Source of the DNA: Oligoflexales bacterium
GTDB taxonomy: Bacteria; Bdellovibrionota_B; Oligoflexia; Oligoflexales; RGVZ01
DNA: 35,083 nt
Assembly (NCBI GenBank): GCA_947468665.1
Contig: CANILH010000027.1
Span: 1 to 35,083 of the forward strand
Direction: 5' to 3'
Shown: piece by piece, positions 30,774 through 35,083 of the stretch
Numbering within the stretch: the stretch's first letter is position 1
Layout of the letters: every line of letters starts with the position of its first letter
Made by a program: the position numbers and the translations under genes
The notes under the pieces: model-generated
Database searches by the model: none
What the model saw: only the letters and a program-made list of their open reading frames with translations
What the model was told of the DNA's origin: nothing

Positions 30774-31573
30774 TGACCCATAGCACTCACACCAAACTCG
30801 AATACAAAGACCTCGCCGGCGGCGGATGCGTCGCGACGTTGACTTTAAACCGCCCGGATCAGGCCAACGCTTTCTCGGCGGCCATGATGGACGAGATCAC
30901 GGCGCACTGTGCGAGTCTTAGCAGACAAACGGACGTGCGGGTTTTAGTCCTCACCGGCAGCGGCAAACATTTTTCCGCCGGCGCCGATCTTAGCTGGATG
31001 CAGGCGGCAGCAAAGCTTTCCTTTGATGAGAACATCAAAGAATCCGAACGCCTGAGATCCATGTTTGAGGGTTTGGCTGGCTTAACGATACCCAAAGTCG
31101 CCGCCATCCGGGGTGCCGTTTATGGCGGTGCCGTTGGACTCGTGGCCTGCTGTGATTTCGCGGTCGCGAGTGACACGGCGAAGTTCTGCCTAAGTGAAGT
31201 CAAGCTTGGATTGCTCCCAGCTGTGATCGCCCCCTATCTTCTCCGCAAAATGAAACCAGGGCAGCTCAGAAGACTCGCCCTCACAGGCAAAGTATTTAGT
31301 GGTGCTGAGGCACTGGATTGCGGACTGGCGGAGGTCGTCAGTTCTGACCTTGATAGCGCTTTAAGGACAGAAATCAACGCCTTGCTCGCGGGTGGACCTG
31401 AGGCGCAAAAGGCCATCAATAATCTTTTTGATACGCTTCGGGCAAAAAACAATCCGCAAGGTGATGACACTGTGCGTGCCATCTCAAAAGCCCGTGCCGG
31501 GGCCGAAGGTCAGGCGGGGCTTGGAAGTTTTTTCACGAAGTCTACCGCTCCCTGGATTCGTACTATTTCATAA
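30773..31573 (+). CDS. Enoyl-CoA hydratase (methylglutaconyl-CoA or isohexenylglutaconyl-CoA type)
   Basis: A 266-residue crotonase. It shows LTLNRPDQANAFSAAMMDE, the oxyanion loop HFSAGADLSWMQ, and IRGAVYGGAVGLVACCDF; KLGLLPAVIAPYLLRKM marks the second oxyanion region. AGADL-WM is the form usual in LiuC/AtuE hydratases that act after methylcrotonyl- or geranyl-CoA carboxylase, adding water to give an HMG-CoA-type product. Typical catalytic glutamates of the family are expected near VGLV; I see no E there, as is common in this subgroup, which uses other residues. Length normal. One-base overlap with the AtuA gene. Confidence 0.88.
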   Translation: MTHSTHTKLEYKDLAGGGCVATLTLNRPDQANAFSAAMMDEITAHCASLSRQTDVRVLVLTGSGKHFSAGADLSWMQAAAKLSFDENIKESERLRSMFEGLAGLTIPKVAAIRGAVYGGAVGLVACCDFAVASDTAKFCLSEVKLGLLPAVIAPYLLRKMKPGQLRRLALTGKVFSGAEALDCGLAEVVSSDLDSALRTEINALLAGGPEAQKAINNLFDTLRAKNNPQGDDTVRAISKARAGAEGQAGLGSFFTKSTAPWIRTIS

Positions 31574-31618
31574 GACATAAAAACATCTCTCGTTAACTTC
31601 TAAAGGTTCCTTAAGACG

Positions 31619-33652
31619 ATGACCGCAAAACACCAGACCGAAACCATCAAAAAAATATTTATCGCCAACCGCGGAGAGATCGCCCGCAGGATCGCTCAGA
31701 CCGCGCGCAGACTTGGCATTGATACAGTGGCTTTGACCGATAAAGCGGTACCACCAGCCTATCTTGCGGAAGTGGTCAGTCAGTTCATTCACGTTCCCGA
31801 GGAAACAACCCAAGTCTATCTCAATCCCGAGTCGATGATTCAGTTCGCCAAAGCCGGCGGTGCCGACGCCATTCACCCGGGCTTTGGGTTCTTATCTGAG
31901 AACGCCGAATTCGCTGAGGCTGTCATCAAAGCTGGCCTGACATGGATCGGACCAAGGCCCGCTGCCATTGACGCCATGGCGAGCAAAGCCACGGCTCGTA
32001 CCCACGCCGAAAAAGCAAAAGTACCGTGCCTGCCGGGACTTAATGGGCTTGACCTCTCACACGGCGAGGCGAAAGCCATCAAAGACCTGGAACAATTCGC
32101 CGACAAAGCAGGGTTTCCGCTACTGATCAAAGCAGCCTACGGCGGCGGCGGCAAGGGAATGCGAATCGTCCACAAAAAAGAAGAACTCGCCGAGAACGCC
32201 AAACGAGCGGCGGCGGAAGCTATCAGCTCCTTTGGCAATGGTTCCTTAATTGTCGAGAAGTATTTGTCGGCACCGCGCCACGTTGAAGTCCAGGTGATGG
32301 CTGATAAACACGGAAATGTTTGTATATTTGGTGACCGAGATTGTTCCCTGCAGCGTCGCCACCAAAAGATTCTTGAGGAGGCTCCGGCTCCGGAGATTCC
32401 AGCCCAGGTCAGGGCTGCCATGCATGCCGCGGCTCAGACACTCACGGCGGCTGTCGGATATGACAATGCCGGCACGGTAGAATTCCTGCTGGATGAAACC
32501 AATCAAGACCACGTGAGCTTTTTCTTCCTCGAGATGAACACCAGACTTCAAGTCGAGCATACGGTCACTGAGGAAGTGTTTAATGTCGATCTTGTCGAGT
32601 GGCAGATCCGTGTTGCCCGGGGAGAAGAGCTTCCCGCGGAATTCAAAACACTCAAGCCACGGGGACATTCTATTGAAGTCCGCATCTACGCCGAAGACCC
32701 GGGTGCTAACTTCTTCCCGGCTCCTGGTCCCGTAAGAGCATTCGTCCCAGCCCAGGGCCGCGGTGTTCGCTGGGAAATCGGCATGGACACGGTTGATGAG
32801 ATCTCTACCCGCTTTGACCCGATGATCTCAAAACTTGTCTGCACCGCCGGTGATCGCCGTCAGGCCCTGGAGCTTCTGGCCCAAACTCTAGAACGCACGT
32901 TGTTCGCCGGCCCACGCAATAATATTCAATTCCTGATTTGGCTCGCAAGGCATCCAAGAATTGTCGAGCGTCCTGCCGACACGCACTTTATCGCAGGTCA
33001 TCTGGGCGAAGCACTTGACTGGGAAACCAGCGAACGCAAAGCAGCCGACCACGACGTGACTGCTTTGATGGATGCCATCGAAGGCAGACGCATCACAACC
33101 CCCGGCTCCACTACCCATCATCACGGTGGCCACGCCACCCACAAAAGCGTCACACTTTCAGCCTTCACTAAGGCCGTTATTCCCGCATCAACAAAACCCT
33201 CGACACTTGTGACGCACGTCACCACCAAGCATATCGCATGGTCACCATCGGAGCCTGGCTCAATCAGCCGCTATGGATTCGGACTTTACGAGACAGGCTC
33301 AGGCGCAAGCAAACCATTTAGCTTTGTCGTGTTCCAGTCCCATAATCGCACTGAATACTGGCTTGGGCTCAAAGGCCACAACTGGGTTCACGTGGATGAG
33401 CGCACATCATCGGCGGGTGCCGGTGGCAATGCCTCCCAGGGTGACGGCATGTCAGCTCCTGTTCCCGGCAAAGTCATTCAGGTGAACATCAAAGCCGGCT
33501 CAAAAGTTGAGTCCGGTCAGGTATTATTTGTGCTTGAGAGCATGAAGATGCAGTTTGAGGTGAAGGCCTCAAAAGAAGGCTTGGCTGCGACCATCAATGT
33601 CGCACCTGGCGATCAAGTCACATCCGGCCAAAAACTCGGCGAGTGGGCTTAA
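31619..33652 (+). CDS. Acyl-CoA carboxylase alpha subunit (biotin carboxylase plus biotin carrier)
   Basis: A 677-residue subunit. The biotin carboxylase N-domain begins IFIANRGEIARRIA. The ATP-grasp loop reads AYGGGGKGMRIV, with later KYLSAPRHVEVQVM, GDRDCSLQRRHQKILEEAPAP, FFLEMNTRLQVEHTVTE and a C-domain with EVRIYAEDP. After a linker that includes a His-rich segment (HHHGGHATHKS near 505) and a BT-type barrel comes the biotinyl domain with ESMKMQ, biotin lysine K643 (family norm EAMKM). It ends INVAPGDQVTSGQKLGEW. It pairs with the beta subunit at the head of the run. Two degenerate copies of its last ~25 codons appear further downstream. Confidence 0.94.
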   Translation: MTAKHQTETIKKIFIANRGEIARRIAQTARRLGIDTVALTDKAVPPAYLAEVVSQFIHVPEETTQVYLNPESMIQFAKAGGADAIHPGFGFLSENAEFAEAVIKAGLTWIGPRPAAIDAMASKATARTHAEKAKVPCLPGLNGLDLSHGEAKAIKDLEQFADKAGFPLLIKAAYGGGGKGMRIVHKKEELAENAKRAAAEAISSFGNGSLIVEKYLSAPRHVEVQVMADKHGNVCIFGDRDCSLQRRHQKILEEAPAPEIPAQVRAAMHAAAQTLTAAVGYDNAGTVEFLLDETNQDHVSFFFLEMNTRLQVEHTVTEEVFNVDLVEWQIRVARGEELPAEFKTLKPRGHSIEVRIYAEDPGANFFPAPGPVRAFVPAQGRGVRWEIGMDTVDEISTRFDPMISKLVCTAGDRRQALELLAQTLERTLFAGPRNNIQFLIWLARHPRIVERPADTHFIAGHLGEALDWETSERKAADHDVTALMDAIEGRRITTPGSTTHHHGGHATHKSVTLSAFTKAVIPASTKPSTLVTHVTTKHIAWSPSEPGSISRYGFGLYETGSGASKPFSFVVFQSHNRTEYWLGLKGHNWVHVDERTSSAGAGGNASQGDGMSAPVPGKVIQVNIKAGSKVESGQVLFVLESMKMQFEVKASKEGLAATINVAPGDQVTSGQKLGEWA

Positions 33653-33735
33653 TTTAAAACATCGTTCGAGAAATCTCGATTGCGCGGGTTCAGCTGTAAC
33701 GGCAGTTAACTAAAATGTACGACTGTCGCGGCTAG

Positions 33736-33790
33736 TGCTCAATATTTTACCGCTACCTGCGACACGAGGGTAGCGCCTTATATTTAGGCT
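33736..33790. repeat. 55-bp hairpin repeat, copy 1
   Basis: 51 of 55 bases match 34031-34085. The stem is CGCTACC / GGTAGCG (around 33751-33757 and 33769-33775) around a TGCGACACGA-like loop, with flanks TGCTCAATATTTTAC and CTTATATTTAGGCT conserved in both copies. Confidence 0.75.
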
Positions 33791-34030
33791 TGAGAGTGTC
33801 TCTCGCACAACGCTCGGCCGCGACAGGCACTGTCGCGCCACGTAGTATTTTTGATTTAAGCGGTGTTAATGGCACCCGACAGATGACGATTTGGCACCAA
33901 AACCTTCGGATTCACTTTTGCGTCGGATGTAACGCTCAAATAATGATCGTTACCTTCGACAGCTCTTTTACGAATCGACTACCAGGAAGAGATCGGGCTA
34001 GGTACTTAAACATACGTTTGTCGCAGGTAC

Positions 34031-34085
34031 TGCTCAATATTTTACCGTTACCTGCGACACGAAGGTAACGGCTTATATTTAGGCT
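34031..34085. repeat. 55-bp hairpin repeat, copy 2
   Basis: Perfect 9-bp stem CCGTTACCT (34045-34053) / AGGTAACGG (34063-34071) with a 9-base loop. Compared with copy 1, one stem pair changes from C-G to T-A, a compensatory pair, and another from T-G to T-A. TCGCAGGTA (34021-34029) just outside can also pair with TACCTGCGA (34049-34057), which would exclude the main hairpin. Confidence 0.75.
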
Positions 34086-34087
34086 GG

Positions 34088-34174
34088 GCGGCGCCTCCCA
34101 CAGAAGGCTCGACGACGGCCATAAACGTCGCGCCGGGCGATTAGGTGGCATCAGGGCAAAAGCTCGGGGAGTTA
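34088..34174 (+). pseudogene. Remnant of a biotinyl-domain gene 3' end
   Basis: In one frame the stretch reads AAPPTEGSTTAINVAPGD, a stop (TAG 34142-34144), then VASGQKLGEL. This aligns with the last part of the carboxylase alpha protein (KEGLAATINVAPGDQVTSGQKLGEW). About 54 of 75 bases agree, with most differences at third codon positions, so the sequence diverged while still coding and decayed later. It is therefore a paralogue or foreign homologue, not a fresh duplication. A weaker resemblance is at 33806-33846, after hairpin copy 1. Confidence 0.65.
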
Positions 34175-34212
34175 GTACTGTTATTTAGCAGATTGAGGCC
34201 AATGATTCATAA

Positions 34213-34258
34213 AGTAGTGTATAAATTTGACATATATATGACAAATTTATACACTACT
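34213..34258 (+). promoter_or_regulatory. 46-bp near-perfect dyad with embedded promoter, ahead of the third ATPase
   Basis: Arms AGTAGTGTATAAATTTG and CAAATTTATACACTACT are exact inverses, with a symmetric centre CATATATATG and only one mismatched pair (34230/34241). Inside, TTGACA (34227-34232), a 17-base spacer and TACACT (34250-34255) form a strong promoter reading towards the ATPase at 34296. A protein bound to the dyad would block it, so this is a likely autoregulatory operator. Confidence 0.8.
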
Positions 34259-34295
34259 ATCAGACGGTAGGCCTGGTTTTGAGTAGGAGTCATCT

Positions 34296-35083
34296 ATGCC
34301 ACATACCCGCGCGCGGCATTTAAGCCAGATTCTTCAAAAAGCCTCTGGCTTTTGGCCGGTATTGGGTCTGCTTGGACCCCGGCAAGCCGGGAAGTCCACG
34401 CTTTTGCGCGATCTGCTCAAGTTAGGAAAATATATTTCCTTTGACGATGAGGACGCACTGGCTGACGCGTCATCATCAGCCAAGAACTTTTTACAGAAGC
34501 TGCCACGGCCCTTAATCATAGATGAGGCTCAGAAATGCCCGAAGATATTTGATGCCGTTAAATTTATGGTTGATCGTGAAAAAAGGCCCGGCAGCTATAT
34601 CCTGACCGGTTCAACTCAATTCTCAAGCAAAATTGGAATACGGGAGTCGCTGACAGGTCGGATAGGGATTCACTATTTATATCCAATGACCCTCGCGGAA
34701 GCTGCTAAGCAGCCATTTGAGCCTAAGCGGGCAAATCCCGACCATGCTCTGGGCGACCGTTTTCCTGTCGAGGCGATGATATCCCGATTTCACTGCGGAG
34801 GGTTTCCTGTTCCGTTGTTTACCCGCGATGAGTCGTTGGTTCGATCCTATTTTCAAAGCTGGACAGATACCAGTGTTCTTCGTGACGCGGCGCGTACGTT
34901 CAAAGGCCGATATGATCCGGACATCGCCTATTCCATTTTAAGTCAGATCGCGACCGCTCATAAAAATGGCGAGTATGCTGGACTTAAGCATCTAAAGCAG
35001 ACGTCGCGAGTGGCGCGAAACTATTTGGGCGCCTTTGAGGATATATTTCTTGTTCAGAAATTGACCCCGCATGAAGGCACGAC
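34296..35083 (+). CDS. AAA_14/DUF4143 family ATPase, cut by the window end
   Basis: An open frame of 262 full codons without a stop up to the window edge; the C-terminal DUF4143 part lies outside. Walker A is LLGPRQAGKST (K33), Walker B is PLIIDEAQKCP, the sensor strand is YILTGSTQFSS, and the family block LTGRIGIHYLYPMTLAEA follows. ATG 34296 has TAGGAG six bases upstream. Similar in plan to the ATPases at 9488 and 10852 but clearly a different member (IDEAQ rather than LDEIH), so these are divergent paralogues and not one element copied three times. Confidence 0.88.
   Translation, partial: MPHTRARHLSQILQKASGFWPVLGLLGPRQAGKSTLLRDLLKLGKYISFDDEDALADASSSAKNFLQKLPRPLIIDEAQKCPKIFDAVKFMVDREKRPGSYILTGSTQFSSKIGIRESLTGRIGIHYLYPMTLAEAAKQPFEPKRANPDHALGDRFPVEAMISRFHCGGFPVPLFTRDESLVRSYFQSWTDTSVLRDAARTFKGRYDPDIAYSILSQIATAHKNGEYAGLKHLKQTSRVARNYLGAFEDIFLVQKLTPHEGT

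Larger units (their letters stand above)
33653..34212. other. Gene-free accessory stretch after the carboxylase operon
   Basis: About 560 bases with no credible gene. It contains two copies of a 55-bp hairpin repeat (33736-33790 and 34031-34085), a short inverted repeat CGCGACAG-3-CTGTCGCG (near 33820), and sequence resembling the 3' end of a biotinyl domain at 34103-34174 (stop inside). The frame at 33790-34068 looks spurious. Just beyond this stretch lies the ATPase operator at 34213. Confidence 0.65.

Noticed and set aside
33790-34068. Plus-strand frame of 92 codons after the carboxylase operon
   Set aside because: It begins inside the hairpin repeat, has no ribosome site and runs across non-coding repeat DNA; only its first 20 codons faintly resemble a biotinyl end.

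Overview
The window reads as chromosomal DNA of a free-living Gram-negative bacterium. There are several lipoproteins with lipobox cysteines, periplasmic-type enzymes, a multi-haem lipoprotein and a CFI-box C-terminal sorting domain, with a moderate-GC core interrupted by AT-rich accessory patches. The mix would suit the Bdellovibrionota/Oligoflexia or another delta-like lineage, but that placement is inference and no marker here settles it.

Left part (1-3.3 kb): a minus-strand run of four genes, read right to left: XRE regulator, ureohydrolase (agmatinase-like), membrane-anchored CX5R phosphatase, RIO-type kinase. A consensus-like promoter lies upstream of the regulator. Accessory patch 1 (3.3-4.9 kb): a tRNA-Arg(TCG) gene with its own promoter and terminator. 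After it come a 23-bp copy of the tRNA 3' end, a 44-bp direct repeat flanking about 1.15 kb, a 5'-truncated AAA ATPase and an array of CTAATATTAG dyads. Next (4.9-9.3 kb): secreted or lipid-anchored proteins (DUF4114-like lipoprotein, S37-type tripeptidyl aminopeptidase, tyrosine-rich lipoprotein, exported hypothetical) with a mazEF toxin-antitoxin pair. Accessory patch 2 (9.4-12.3 kb): an intact AAA_14/DUF4143 ATPase and a paralogue broken by two in-frame stop codons, each preceded by its own dyad array.

Core part (12.3-33.7 kb): lipase-ligA; a three-haem-motif fibronectin-III lipoprotein; a methyltransferase overlapping an NAD(P)-binding/DUF2867 protein; a peroxiredoxin with a histone-H1-like tail; a CoA-binding protein; the rpsP-rimM-trmD operon; a divergent STAS-zinc protein / MBL-hydrolase pair; a CFI-CTERM protein; a DEDDh exonuclease; and a four-gene acyl-CoA carboxylase operon (beta subunit, AtuA-like protein, enoyl-CoA hydratase, biotin-carrying alpha subunit) for leucine or acyclic-terpene breakdown.

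Right end (33.7-35.1 kb): a gene-free stretch with two copies of a 55-bp hairpin repeat and decayed biotinyl-domain coding sequence, then a third AAA_14/DUF4143 ATPase that runs off the window. A 46-bp dyad containing a good promoter precedes it.

The most unusual pattern is shared by the ATPase loci. Each has a different dyad sequence, but each dyad or array sits over the start region, and in two cases it demonstrably overlaps a -35/-10 promoter. This looks like a family of self-regulating mobile ATPases with diversified operators.
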